From positions 50,966,505-51,030,504 of the forward strand of contig NC_044009.1 of assembly GCF_900496995.4 (NCBI RefSeq): a stretch of DNA of 64,000 nt. The letters are read 5' to 3'. The DNA is from Aquila chrysaetos chrysaetos (lineage: Eukaryota > Chordata > Aves > Accipitriformes > Accipitridae). The position numbers and the translations under genes were made by a program. The notes beneath the pieces are model-generated. The model worked only from the letters and a program-made list of their open reading frames with translations, was not told the origin of the DNA and did no database searches. Below, one piece after another: positions 1 through 14,034 of this stretch (the stretch's first letter is position 1; the number at the start of each line of letters is the position of its first letter).

Positions 1-3000
1 TATGGACTAATGTGCTGACGACAGGTCAGAAATGCACAGCCATAATTCTTCTCATCAAAAGTAAATAATCACGTCATTTAGCTAACCAAGCATCTGAAAG
101 ACATAAGCAGGTGGCTCTGACTTACCTGTTTAAGACACTAGTAGAAAACAGAATGCAATTTGATAAATGGGGACTTGCCTGTTCCTGTTACTGAAGACAT
201 TTGTCTCTAAGCAGTGAGCAGACTTGGAAACTTCCTTGATACCATCTTTGCTTGATATCAAAACAACAGATATGCCAAGAATTAAAACTTTCTATTGATG
301 AATAGAAAGTCTCACAGACATATATCATCTTCGCTAACTTTGTAACTAAAATGCAACAATCCTTCTATAGCCTGGAATGGAAATGAATGCCACATAAGAG
401 CTCTCCAATGCCACACAGTTAAAACATCTCCAAGCTCAACTGCATTAGAGAAATCCCACCCTACTGGTGTTTCCTGGATATCCATCCAATACCAAGTTCA
501 TGGTCTGTGCATCCTTCTAAAGTCCACAGGTACACACACATAGAGATTGAAAATAAATACAGGCTGTCAATAAACAGAATGCAAAAATGCAGTCATTAAA
601 AGCAAATCTAATGAACTGTTAGATCTAGACTATTCCACAAAGACTGGCAATAGACTGGATTTTCAGCTCTTCAATTACGTGTCCTAGAATAAAAAGTAAC
701 CAACATGAAAATGAACACTAAGAAAAAAATCCTACAGAAGATGTTGCAATTTTAAAGGAGAATGATAAAAACATTTTAAAAAGTAATCAGAGAGAAGGCA
801 AACTGACAGAACAGGATGAAAAAAAACCTTCAGCTTAGAAAATTTGCAAAAAGTCAAAAGCAGAGAAAATTACTGAAATGCTTTTGCAGTAGAAAAAAAA
901 AATTAAATAAGAACCATTTAGCAAGGTAACGGTGAATAGCAGCTCTGTGAGTTAGCAATTGAGCTTGGCAGTAAAAATAAAAGCTGAAGTGATACACACT
1001 TGCATACGCTGAGACTCCAACTGAGGTTTTTCATTACCAGAAAGATGTAAATTAATGACAGGACATTCGTGGAAGAATAATAAAAATTGTAAGTGAACAG
1101 AGACAAATGAAAAATCATTAGAACTTTGAAAAGAAACTCAGATACCGACACCACAGTTTAACACAATTATGAATAAATTGGGGGGAAATGAGTACTGCCT
1201 ACACATGTTTAAATGGTATAAATATTCGTGCTGAAATTGCTGTATTTATCTCAATGGGAGTTTTGCCATTGTCTTTATGGGGGCAATGAGTTGACTTAGA
1301 AGTAGGAAGGGAGAAATATAAGATACAATCAGAAACTACCTTCAAGTTAGACTTGTTAAATTTGTTGAAAGTAGGGTATTTTGAAGTGAGAAGCTACGTA
1401 AAAGAAATGATGGAAGCTTCAGCACATGTGGTACTTAAAATAGCCTGAAAAACAGCCTGGAAAACACATAGCAGGTATAGTCCTATACTGTCAACTGAAT
1501 GAAATGTTCTCAGCAAATTTCTGTGGCTTGCAAATTCACCAATACTGCTGCAATAATTTAAAAAGTCAATAGAGAGACTGTCCAGAAACAAAGAAAGTTC
1601 ATATCCACCAGCACTAATTCTAATAATAATCATAGTCCCATAATAGGCTCTGTGCTTGTGTCAATCCCTATTCTATATTCCTCTGACTCTGAGTCACCAT
1701 CAGATTCTGTTTCTATATCCTCCTGCTTAACTTGGATGTAGATTGAGCTGGTATTAGACAGCAACACATGGTACAATCTGATGGAAACTCTTAAATGCTT
1801 GTTAGTTCTGCAACAGACTTCTATAAGATCTTAGCCTTTTATTAGGACATGTCTACACATCACAAAAAAGCACGGTGCATAGCCCTTCAAGTTAATATTG
1901 ACCAAACTACTGACACAGCTTGAGTTTGGGCCTCTAAAGCAACACAACTGCATCCTCAGAGGGCTGTGTTCAAGCTAACATGCTCTACAAGAAGCTCTTG
2001 CTACAAAGGCATGAAGACACATAGCTACCTTGCTTCCAACACCGGAGCTAACTCAAGTGGGACTGAAGTCCTCATCATACCCTACTCTTCAGAACAGATG
2101 TGCTCTAATTACTCTTTTTCACCAGAGATGAAAAATTAGAATCTGAGATATCTATGATGATGTTTGGTATCACTGAGCTTTCACCTTAAAATTAGCAACA
2201 AGGAAACTCATAAAATAGCAGTCTATAAGCTCTAAGCAAATAATTTACAAGTCTCCCCCTCCCACCCAAAAGAGGATGTGTCAGTGTGAGTGGAAGGGAA
2301 ACAAGCTATCTGCAGAAGCAAACTTGAGGAAAGCAGCAGGTTTTAAGTCTCATGTACTTAACAGAACACAGAACAAAAGCTGTAACAATTACAATTACAA
2401 ACATACATAGAGCTAAATTCACAAGAAGCTAAACCCTGCAGAGCTATGTTATTACTTTTATAGGTAAAGGATGCCAATGTCCTTTCTAAGATGCAAAACA
2501 ATTAATGTTTCATGTCACTACTGTCATTGGATCAAGTCTGGACATTTCAGGGACTACAGAAAAACAGACAGTAATTGAGCTCAATGCGGGATTTTTATAC
2601 TTAAAGTAGAATTACATGTACTTACATCACCTCTTCACCTGAACCAGGCTCATATTTACAATCATGGTGTGAAAGACACCCTGCCATCTGTGATTTTTAT
2701 TGAAAGAAAATACCAAGCCATAAGAAGCAGCTAATACTAACTGCAGCAGCTGTGCACTGTCTCCAAAGAGAATTATGGGACATGCATTGAATGCATGGCA
2801 TTGCTTTGTAAGGATTTGATTAGATACAGTTTGGTAAGAAAAAATGTTATCCATCAAATAAACAGTCTGCTATTTCAGAAGTTAACTTCTGTATGTACAG
2901 CCTAACACATTTTCTTTCCTATATTTCAAATGTAGGGTAATTCCAAAAACTGCTTCACTAGTTATAGAAGTAATTAATTCTGTCTATAGAATAGGGAGTG

Positions 3001-6000
3001 AAGCTAATCACAGACAAAAAGTATCTATAAAATGAATTAAAATTCACAAGAAAACATTACAAAAGGCAGCTGACCATTTATTTTTAATGCTTTTAGGAGC
3101 ATCTACTCTTGAAATGAAGAGCACAACAGCATCTAGCAAAAATTTCTCTTTTGAAGAATATAATTTTTAAAAGGGAAATACACAGTATAACTGCATTTAA
3201 GATGTTATCCTACAAGTTCTCAAGCTACTGCTGACACATATGGTACAAATTCTGCTGTCTTTGAAGTCATAAGCTGACTTGACAGTGGAAGTATACAGAG
3301 GATTTAATTAATTTTTAGCTCTACCTGCATAAAATACTAGAAAGTACTGGTTACTGCTGACTTTTCTTAATTATTTATATCTATTTAAGGTGTTTTAACA
3401 GAAAATAAATAAATAATTGTGTCACTGGAATAAAACTCTCATCTACTATAAGCACTACACTTAACTCCTACACAACTGCTGCAACTGTATATTAGGAAAA
3501 ATTATGTTACGCCCCTTACGATATAGTTGAAAACTCAGCCCCGTTTATTTAAGAGCTGTCAGTGACACAGTCTGCAAATTCTGACTTTCCATAATCTACA
3601 AAACCTTTTCGATGTAATATTTCATGCATCTGTAAAACAATGAATGAACACAAAATAACATGCATGCATTTTCATTCCTTTCATTGAGTTCTACTATCCT
3701 CATTTTTTTCTGTTAATAAAGTGAGAAGAGTATTCTGCGAGATTGATTCTCCAAGTTTTTGAGAACTGTCCAGTTCTAACGGACAGATCACAACTTGTAA
3801 GAATCAAGGATGCAGAGCTTTGTTGCTTTGTGTAATCACAATATAGAAGGGAAGAATAATAATAATTCTCATTAACACATGCAACCATAATTTTTTGGTA
3901 CATGAGAATGCGTGATGCTTACAAATTATCTTGAATGGCAATTTCTGCTCACGTGACAATTTTCTAAAATTTAGGAATAAACAAATATGAGAAAACAACA
4001 TGCAATAAACAAGTGACCGTTCTTTTATTACAAAGATTTTATACATCAGTGGCTTGAAATAATATGGACGCTATTTCCATCCACTTAAAAATAACTCATA
4101 GTGCAGTATTTTCTTGCTACTGTTGGGGGTGGGAGCAAAAATAGCTTTCCAAAAGAATATTTGGCATAGGAACAGTGTGCTATATTTTTTTAAATAAAAG
4201 ATCTCATGACACCCAGGCATTTGCAACTCAAGAACATGAAAAATCAGCTGGAACTCTCACACCAGTGAGCATAACAAAATGCACCTTATATTCCCCAAAA
4301 TTCTTGATATGCAAAGAAGCATATTATAACAATGTGGGATTATAAATATTAAACATACTACAACAAGTTGATTTACAGTAGCAAATAAAAAACATACTAT
4401 CAGGCAGTTAACATACTATTAAGAGTAGTGTTTACTACCATGAGGCATCCATCAGTGTAAATAAGCTTCTTCCATTAGCTCTTTATTGGGACCTGCCAGT
4501 GCACTTCCACTTCGAGCTCTCTTAACTGAAGGATGTTGTTTAGATCCTCACCTGGTGCAAAATAAAAGAACTCACCCACAATATTTCTTTACAGCAAAGT
4601 CATAGCACTAGAAGGAAAACAAACTGCACTGGCATTAGTTTATTAGTTGATGATCAATCCTGACTGAAGTGCTTTCTGCTACATTTCATTCTTACCCTAG
4701 TACTGGATTCTTCCCAAGTATGTGAGCAAATCACTGTTGAGCCCTCTGATACACCATAAAGCTAAAAATGTTGTCTTGGGTTATCAAAATGACACAAACT
4801 AGCACAGTGAAGCACAGTAAACAGCTGGTCACATGGTTACACACAGCAACCCAGGAGGTCATTCTGTAAGGACAGTGTGAGCTTAAAAAAGATATAGAAA
4901 GAAATAGGAAACTGAACCAATAACCAAAATGCTACTATGAGCTCATCCTTCATTTTAAGAGATACTGTAGTAGCAGTAAAGAGAATATTAGGACTATTTT
5001 GGCTTCAGCTATGCACGGATGATTGGTTAGCTGTCTACAGGGAAATACTGTTCTTTAAAAACAACCACACAGCTTTTGAAGTGAAACTGTATCATGGTAA
5101 GCAAATAACAGCACTCATTCAGGACCCCAGTTTCAGACAGCTGACATGATCATCTACTGAAAATCTTACCTGGAACTCACTGGAATGAAAACACAGAAAG
5201 ACTTCAAAAACTGTAAAAAAGCAGCAATGTTCATAGTTCCTCAGTCTCCCTCATATACACACACACACTATTTGTCATTTAAAATTATCATCAGCTAAAT
5301 TTTTCACCAAAGTAGTGCATTCAACAGCTACATTTTATTACAAAAACTGGTAAGTATTTTATTTGTACCTATGCTGTGAACTGTATCTTAAGCTGGGCTT
5401 GGTGTAGCTCAGCAGTATGGAGCTAGGAAGGAGAACTTACACCTCCTTTGCTGTATCTCCCTTTCCCTGGTCAAGGCAAATCCCACCATAACACTGACTC
5501 AAGTGGACTGTAATGTATGCGAGTTACACAAAATATTTATTACACTTTTATGCAGGGATCCATGGGATATGGGCCCTCTATCCTCCTTTCACTTCTTCTA
5601 TGTCCAGGATGGATGGAGGTACAGGACTTGTGTCCGAGTCCCTCACTCAGGAACTCCTTTCACACTTTGACAAATCATCCCTCAAAGACGAGTTGAATAG
5701 CACTGCATCAGTAAAGCATTATTTTTATTGTTGTATTATCTGTTCCCAAGTTCTAGCTATAAACCCAGAAAGGACTGGCCAATTTAAAATGAAATAAAAC
5801 AAACCATCCACAACATCAAATGTTCGATGTGAAGCCTAAACTTGGGAATTGCAGCAAAGTTGTTCAGTCAGTTTCTCACATTTATGACAATATTTAAGAA
5901 TGCAAGGGAACACCACCTGCATTTTAATGATTTCATATTCCTCCTCCTACGCTAGATTTCTGTAGGGCAACAGTTTCCACGTCTCATCTCAACTATCCAT

Positions 6001-6306
6001 ATAAAAGTCTTCTCACTTTGTTTCATACCTCCATTGCTACAGAATACCTTGTAACTTGAAAGCCCTTTTTTCTTCAAATTCACCCTTAAAACCCACTTCT
6101 ATCTATGATGCCCACAAGAAACTGCCAGCTGATAATGCTTAGCTAGCTCAGAGGACGGGGGCTTTGCAGCTCTACCAAGTTAATGGGATTTTTGTACTAC
6201 ACAAAGGAAAACTGCCAGTATCATGATCTAGTTCTGTATGAGGAAGTGTAGAAAAATGAAATATCCCAATGGATCTCAGAGAATCTTGCTTCTGGCAACC
6301 CGTCAC

Positions 6307-6325
6307 TTTTTTTTTTTTTTTTTTT
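6307..6325. repeat. T homopolymer (19 bp)
   Basis: Run of 19 T in intergenic DNA, with no clear retroelement attached. Confidence 0.8.
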
Positions 6326-6685
6326 ACCACACTGCCAATAGATTATAGATACTATCAATTATAGAACAGGGTCCATATGGCTAAAGTTTGTCCTATTTTG
6401 TAATTGAGACCTCAGAAAATATTCATAGCTGCATGGCCATGACTGGAGTTTTTGTTTACTATAATGGGATTTCCAAACTCTGCACATTAGGAAATCTAAA
6501 TGCGAGTACCTGCCATACTGCTACTAACTCAGTACGTTATAAGGAATGTCACAACAATAAGCACACTTTCCTTGAATCTGCAAATCCTACAGTCATGCGT
6601 TTACGAGACAATTTGAGATGAAAAGAGAGTTTGTGTTTCCAAAGCCATTTTTTTCCAAAGTAAATAGCTCAGGAAACAAGGGGGG

Positions 6686-6704
6686 AAAAAAAAAAAAAAA
6701 AAAA
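6686..6704. repeat. A homopolymer (19 bp) after a G6 run
   Basis: Six G are followed by 19 A, then GAGAGA. It is likely a simple repeat rather than a retroposon tail. Confidence 0.8.
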
Positions 6705-6896
6705 GAGAGATTAAAATACTTGGTCATTAATACAAGGTAAATTTCTTTCGGCCACACTCAACGCACAGTGGATTGGCATGCACTACACATATTGAGTGCC
6801 GCTCCTCTTCGCTGATATTTCCTGTGCCAACAGTGACACTGTTTCATGGTGGAAAAGGTACAGGACACCCTCGTCTGCTGTGAGACCCTGACATAA

Positions 6897-6912
6897 CCCC
6901 CCCCCCCCCCCC
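6897..6912. repeat. C homopolymer (16 bp)
   Basis: Sixteen C in otherwise AT-rich DNA, followed by GCCC. The complementary strand is a G run able to form G-quadruplex or slipped structures. Length is likely variable and sensitive to sequencing error. Confidence 0.8.
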
Positions 6913-9734
6913 GCCCTTATTTAAACTGCAAACTCTTTCTACAGACATAGTCTTTCAAATGTCTGTGATATCTAACACAAAATGAAACCCAAGATCAAAT
7001 GACACTTTTGTAAAGTACTCAACAGGCAGCAGCTTCTGTACAAGTACTTCAATTTTCCCTTTGCAGACCTTTCTTTCCCAGCGAAGGTGGAATACTGATT
7101 AATTTCTACAGTAACCATGAAAAATGTTCTTATGGAAGGTTAACTCTATCAAAACACAAAAAGCCATGATAAAGAGAAAAACATTGTTACATGGTTATGA
7201 TGGCAGAATTTATCTGCCATTTTCTAAGGATTACTGACAGATGTAGAGTTGTACAGTACTCTTATTTAAGTGTAATGGAAGAAAAAAAATGATGCTGTGG
7301 CCTTAATTTTTCTTCCTATGAGACAGGTCTGACTTCATATTCTATTCTGAACCCTTATTTAATAATTCAGAATAATTATATTATTAAATAATAATTCATA
7401 ATAATTATGCTAATTCTCAATGAGTCAAAGACATTTTCTTATTTAACTATTTGCATCCTAGTAAGTATCAATTTTAGTGGCCCTAAATTCCTCATTAAAA
7501 AAAGCTAGACAGAATCTGCAAGGAAGAGAATATATGTTACATCAGTTGATATAATTCAAACAAAAGAGGCAGATGTTGGTAACAAAGCCCTTCCTCAGGT
7601 CTGGAGAAAAACTGCCATAGAACTTTTTCTATAGCTCAAAGTGTATTTTTCTGATTTATGGCATTCAAGATGAGATTTTTAAGTTCAACAGTCTGAAAGT
7701 TGACAAATTCTGACAAATTACTTATCAGGTATGACAACATGTGTTGTAAAATGATAAAAGTGGAGGTCTAAAATAATATCTCACCCTGATTAGTAAAGTA
7801 CTGCATGTATGTGAACCACTAACAAGTATGCACTCCAGGCAGATGTAACAGGTCCTGTGCTACGATGATTGCAAGTAAAGAAAAACGTGGACAGCTAGTA
7901 AAAGTGAAATTCAGGTCTCCCACCTCTCAATTCAAAACTATATCAAGGGAACTGTATTAATTAGGTAGACACAGCAGCCAAAAAATACTTGGTAGGGAAT
8001 AGCAGAATCTACTGCAGTTCTGTTTATAGCAAATTCTGGACAAAACTTCCCATTTCAAGACCTCATGAGAAAGACAGTGGACCACTATTCCAACTATAGG
8101 ATCCGGAATTTTCTTCACAGCGTTAGAATAACGAAATTTAGTTTCTTGCCTAGAAGCAAAGAAGGGCATTTTTAGTCTGGCTAATTCTTTGATACAACTC
8201 TGTTTAAAAAAAAACAGCAGGCTATTCAATTAATTAGGATTGGCAGCAAAAGCTGTAGCATAAGCCTAAAGATGTATCAAAAACTCAGCTCAAAAGCAGG
8301 CTTTTTAATCCTGATTTATAGGATTTCTTGAGGCACAAAGCTTTGATCATTTTTCTAATATCACAAAAAATTGAGAGGTCTTGTGAAATATATGTAATAG
8401 ATTACATGGGCTGTATATCAACATAGCAAACATGAGTTCGGCCACCACCTCTAACCTACAAGACTGCTTGCTGTCACACACACTCAGACACAAGAAAAAA
8501 ATCAGTACATATACAAACACTATGCAAATGTTTCCACCAACCCATCATTATCCTGAAGGATGGCCATCTCAACAACAGAGGCACTATCAAAATCAATATA
8601 GAAATACTAAATTTTCCACAATTTTTAAAACACTGACAAACTTTATATAATATTTAGGGATAATACCCTTTGAATAGTAAATGGGGGCTCTAAAGAGCTT
8701 CGGAATTCCTAAATTCTCACCAACTAAGCGATACCAGATTTCAGCATTAATACACGTATCGAGAAAGCACCCCAGTAATTTCAAATACAGCAAAACCTCA
8801 GTTTGAACTGTCATGGACTATTACAAAAGTGCTGCACTCAATGCCAAAGGTGGCTGCATTTCAGCAACGAGAGAGCAAGTCATAGTTTGTAGAAACGGAA
8901 AAACTCTTGGGATGAAAAGTACTGTACAAGGCATTCATATTATCACTAGTGCTCCAGTACTGAAATTGGCCATATGCATGAAAACACTCCCACTTACTGA
9001 AAAAACAAAGCATGACTGTCAAGTGTTTGGCTATACATCCTATATCTACTTACACCTGTTATCTTTGTTATTTTTGGCAACAGTGGTGGAGGAGTCCAGT
9101 TTAAGTGTAGATTTCACTACAGCTAGAGCATACTATTCAACCCGTTGGCAAATTCAATCAAGCGGCGTTCTCCATGCTTGGTGTCACAGACAGTGAAGCG
9201 CATACAAAAGAAAACATGAAAATTGGAGGGGTGAGCCCCTGTTATGACGCTCCCTCCCAGGAAGATGTGCAACTGTAAAGGAAGTAAACAATGGGATGAA
9301 CTCTGCAGTGCACCCCCATGCTATTTGTATTCTCTGATCTCTCCCGCTTCTGCTGCTACTTTGGAGTCGTATCCCTTTGGCTATGTTTGACTAGGCAAAG
9401 AACAGCTTAAATGGAGAATAAAAACACTGAGCTGCAGACCAAGGACTTTGCGTAGATTTTTACAATATGGACTGATATCAACAAAATTAAATTTTTTTAA
9501 TAGTTCTAGTGATGCAAGCAAAGATAAAACCTAAAACAATTATGTCCCTGACGGACAACCATTTGGGTCTGAATAATGTTCATCTAAAACAATATTCTGT
9601 CTCTGGGTGTCACCAAGGCCCATAACACCTCTGTCTCCTGCAATCAGCCATTTAGGATCTTCCTGAACAGGAGTCTGTACCCTGAACTGTTGTTTTGTGT
9701 GTGTTTTTAGGTTTTTTGTTTCACTTGAATAGCC

Positions 9735-10045
9735 ACTGATGGTGATTTAAAAATCTATTGATGCTTTTGGCCTCCACAATCTCCTGTAGTAGCTCGTTCC
9801 AAAATTTAATTCTCTGCTATTTAAGAACATGTTTGTATACTGCCTCTTTCTTTTTTTTTTTCTTTTCTGTGCACCTTTCCCACACTATGCATGAATTCAT
9901 AGGCCCCCTCCATAACTCTACATTTAGCATTCTCTTCGCAAAAAGTGGAAAAATCCTAAACAATTCAATCTCTCTTCACAGAGCAGTTGTTTCATAATTT
10001 TGATCACTGTATCTCCTCACTGCACCTTCTCAAGTTACGGTCTAA
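9735..10045 (-). mobile_element. Old CR1/L3-like LINE 3' fragment (degenerate)
   Basis: The + strand reads like the reverse complement of an old amniote CR1 tail. A GATGGTGATTT stretch is followed by GCCTCCACAATCTCCTGTAG, then a stretch like GAGTTCCA...TTTAATT, and finally ATTTTGATCACTGTATCTCC...GCACCTTCTCAA. The order of these blocks matches the family, so it is probably more than chance. It is interrupted by a T-rich stretch near 9850 and is highly diverged. Boundaries are approximate and the subfamily is unassigned. Confidence 0.55.
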
Positions 10046-10091
10046 TCTTTGTAAGATCACAGTGCTGTTTTAAATAAACCATTGTTTTGCT

Positions 10092-10158
10092 AGTCACAGT
10101 TCAAAATCACAGTTACAGTTAAAAAACAAATCATAATCACAGTTAAAAAACAGTTAAA
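10092..10158. repeat. Short imperfect tandem repeat (CACAGTT-rich)
   Basis: The motif TCACAGTT recurs three to four times with CAGTTAAAA spacers, giving two imperfect copies of about 30-38 bases. It looks like local slippage duplication. No function is suggested. Confidence 0.5.
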
Positions 10159-13100
10159 AGTTCTCTCATTCAAAAATATAGGGAAAAATGAGCACTCACA
10201 AGTGACTAACAGCACTATATCACTTACATGTGATATGTTCATCCAAAGATCTCTCATATAAAAGTTTTAGACCTTGGGGCACTGCCTTAAAATGAAAAAT
10301 CATAATTAACGTTGAGCAGAAAATACATTTCTTAACCTATACAAAGTTTTCAGGTTTAAATTTGCGGCAGTCAACCTTGCCATGAAACTTCCCTGTTACC
10401 CCCAAGTCAGCATTGGAGCATTGTGACTAGAAGCTGATGATTTCTTTGTAGTTACCAAGCAGGTTTTTTACTGCATGACAGAAATAAAGTAAAAATACTG
10501 TTCTGGCTGCCTCATAAGTCTCTTCTCTAGTCCTCTCGGAGTACCCAAGTGGAGCAGAATGACAACTCCTACCACCACCACCACAGAGGAGCACAGAATC
10601 TAACAGTTACAAAAAGACAGATTCCGTCTAGCACGCAGAGACTGCATGAGAATGATGCTGACCATATCTGTAATTAGAGAAAAGCAGCAGCTATACACAG
10701 GTAAACCCTCAGCAGTATAAGGTTGTCACTCTGGGTAGATAGACACTGTGGAGAAATACCAAAGAGAGCATATGGGGCAGTAAATCACCCATTGGGCCTA
10801 AGAAGATCTCAGACAGGCAAAAAACCACAGCAAGCTGAAACAGCTGTGCCCCAGGAAACAGCAGAACGAATGGATTTACTACCTCCTGGCTACAGTGATA
10901 CCAATACCTCTGTAGAGAACAGCAGGGCAAATAAGGGAAACTGAAAACTGTAAGTTAATTTATTTCATAAACAAGTTATAAATATTCCAAACGCTGCTTA
11001 ATTTCAGTATTTAACATTGTTTTGCTCAGAAAGGAAAACATAGATGATTAACGTTAACAGGATAACTCTGATATCAGACATTGAAAATTGGGTGCTATGT
11101 TTCACGCAAGCTTATGTTACACAGTACTGACCAGTTACAGCAGAGACAAAAGCATCTGCCTTTCTGTAGTTCTATTTACACTAAACAATGCAGTGCAGCT
11201 CCGAGATACATGACAAACTCTGAATGAGGTTGTATTTTTACGTGGCAAAGAGCATTGCTGTGCAGAGATACCAGGGCAGGTCTTTAACGTAGTACAGCTG
11301 CTTCAGTGTAACTCAAGATAGTTCATGAGAAACACGATAATCCTAATGCAGCTATACTGCTTTCAGTTCTGGAGAGGACTTTAACATTGATCTGGATAGC
11401 TCAACTTGGCACTGTGCTGCACAATACGAGCATACCATGACAGATTCTGTGTTCTTAGTAATTTCTGTACTATAAAATAGATAGGATGTTCCTCTATTAC
11501 AGAATTTGAAGGTGAGAGGTCCCGAGGCAGAACAACTTTCCACCAGAATGATTAACTGAACATGGTCAGTGCACATCCCATAACACTCTTGGCAAACTCA
11601 GTGTGGAACTGTGTAATAAGCAGAACTGGGGTCTTAATTCAGACCAATTGTACAAACCCATAGCCTATAATAAGATGTATTTTGGATTCAGCTGACTGGG
11701 TTAAAAGATCACTGCCTCTGGCTAGAGGCACCAACGTTACCATCTTTATTCTCCCTAAAGGAGGTTACCATCCTCTCCGATCACTTACGTAATTGCATAG
11801 GCAAATGTTCTCTGATCCACCTGTATCAAAAAGATTCAACACACCATGTAGTAAGTACACTGTATGTTAACAGCTCACTTCAACTTAACCTCAGCCATTT
11901 TGACAGAACTGGATTAAGAAACGACTATATGTGCAGTTTTGTCAGCAGCTTTGCTAGCTTCTGGCATAAGTGGAGGGATGAAGTGTGGAAATACCTTTTA
12001 ATAAGTCTCAGTTGCAGCTTGACTGGTACATCTGGCCACAGCAGTACATTTTTGCTGTTTTTACAAAAGTAAAAGAAAATTAAGTAGAACTTGATTTACA
12101 ATTTATCCACCTGAATTCATTGCTGTATTCTATTTTTCTGTACGCTGTAGGATAGGTATTTCATTCCAGGCATCACCCTGTTACCCTGAACATTTGGTGA
12201 AGACATCTGATTAGGTTTTAATTAATTCTTCCAGACTTTGTGACAAAGGCCTGGCCTACAGAATAATTAACTGTAAGTATTAACTGAGACTTGTTGGTAT
12301 GCGGTGAGAATATCTAAACTATTTTATTTCTGTAAGAAGGAAATAAAGTAACATTAATTTTAGCTTTTAAAAACATACACGAAAGCCCTAGAAAATGGAG
12401 ACGAGAACAACAGAGGTAAGTATCAAAACCCATAAAGATCTAAGGCTGCTTACTACAAAAATAGCCAAAATACTACACGGTACATTTCAAAAACCTGTAA
12501 TTAACTGTGCAATTTTCAGTTGTTAATGACATGGGGTTACGGTGTCCCTGCATATAAGTCAAGGCCCAAACTGTCTTTTTTTTTGCTAAGTTAGAATTTC
12601 TTTTAATTCCAAAGAAGATTTTTCCTGAAAAACTCCTGAGAAAGAAAAGCTTTCTTACGATTGGAAAAATATAAAATGGTATTTTTAAATCATGAAACGG
12701 AAAATTCAAAAGACACTGAACAAACAGTTCAAATTAATAAACTGAACTAATATTTGAAAATGCACATAGGGATTTATTCCAGATTGGCACATACATTACA
12801 GGAAATTAAGATTTATTTATAATAATGAAATTGATACGACAAACATTTCTTCTGAAGAAATAAGCTAGATAAGAAAGAAAAATAAGAAAAAGAAAATTAG
12901 TATTAAGGACTAAGTTTACTAACATATAAGAGTTCTGTGGCACATAAAAAGGAAATTGCATCTCCCATGCATTTTGTTCACAGAATTGTTTATTAACAAC
13001 AAAGAAACTCAAGTTAGAAAGGAATGCTATCTTCTCTGCCACCATCTGCAGTAGGAAACCATTCACCAAAAATATTTCCCTGAAAAATATCTAACTAGTA

Positions 13101-13960
13101 TTGGATATCATTCTCAGAAAATTCCAAATACTGCTGAACACTATCAAACACTCTCTTTTTCATTAGCTGAATTAGTAACGCTACATAAATCCTTCAACCA
13201 GCCCATGACAAGTCAAACCCAAATCAGTCCTACAGTCTTCAAGAGCCATTACCATCCAAATAAATGCCTTATGGCCTGTGTGATAGAAAAGGCAGGTGTC
13301 CTAACAAAAACTGGTAACACAACTGGCTTATGACCATTCTCAAAAAGGAGGTAGAAACTGAACTGAAGTGAATATTGCAATCGTCTCACCTTTACAATTC
13401 AAGGCAGAAACACACTTGTCACTTTATGTGTTTTTTCTATTGTAAAGATGTTTCCTGTTAGGAGTTATAGCTACACAGTAAAGTAGTTGATATTCAACAG
13501 ATCATCTGTGCTTGATAAGGCTTGGGATGTGGTCAAGCAAGGTTTGATCTGCAACATGAGAAAGTGTGCCGTGGAACTAGGAAAGAACAAGAACAGATAG
13601 TAATATGGATGGCGTTAATGTCATTTTAGAATAAAATTGCTTAGTTTTACCCTCCAAAGCATAAACTGCCACCTATTTTGTTAATCCACATCTAGAAAGA
13701 CATACTCTTCCTTTATTAAGCATTATCCTAATATTTAAGGCAAAAAATAGCCATTAGTTCATCTATTTAACATTCTCTAACAGAGACCATCAAATTTCCA
13801 TCAATTACACTCATGAAGGATATTTGATGGGTGTAACTACATTTAGCCACAAAAAAATTACTTATTACCATGTTTATAAAAAACAACATTAGGGATTTAA
13901 CGAGTCTCCAAGATAGTGTGTAGAGTCAGTTAAACATTAAAATTGATCATAAAATGTTTT

Positions 13961-14034
13961 TAAAAAGTTTATTCATTTGCAGTTATAATTGGGAAAAGCG
14001 ATTCAAATGAATCAGCTTAAATAAACTTTAAAAC
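13961..14034. repeat. Imperfect inverted repeat
   Basis: AAAGTTTATT at about 13965-13974 is repeated in inverse as AATAAACTTT at about 14019-14030. An inner pair ATTCATTTG / CAAATGAAT also matches, although the spacing differs between arms. It could be a decayed terminal-inverted-repeat element or chance in AT-rich DNA. Confidence 0.3.

Larger units (their letters stand above)
1..9734. other. 5' intergenic DNA, no gene seen
   Basis: AT-rich, largely single-copy-looking sequence. The longest frame is 127 codons on the + strand at 8813-9196, without a recognisable domain. Simple tracts include T at 6307-6325, A at 6686-6704 and C at 6897-6912, plus an AT-rich patch rich in AATAATTAT units at about 7365-7410. 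I see no RNA gene and no recognisable mobile element. Confidence 0.7.

Noticed and set aside
5396..5500. tRNA-like A-box (TGTAGCTCAGCAGT) suggesting a tRNA or tRNA-derived SINE
   Set aside because: No acceptable B-box (GGTTCGAATCC-type) at the right spacing and no cloverleaf stems, so the match is probably chance.
7365..7410. AT-rich AATAATTAT patch as a possible origin or matrix-attachment site
   Set aside because: Short AT-rich repeats are expected at this base composition and no specific motif supports a function.
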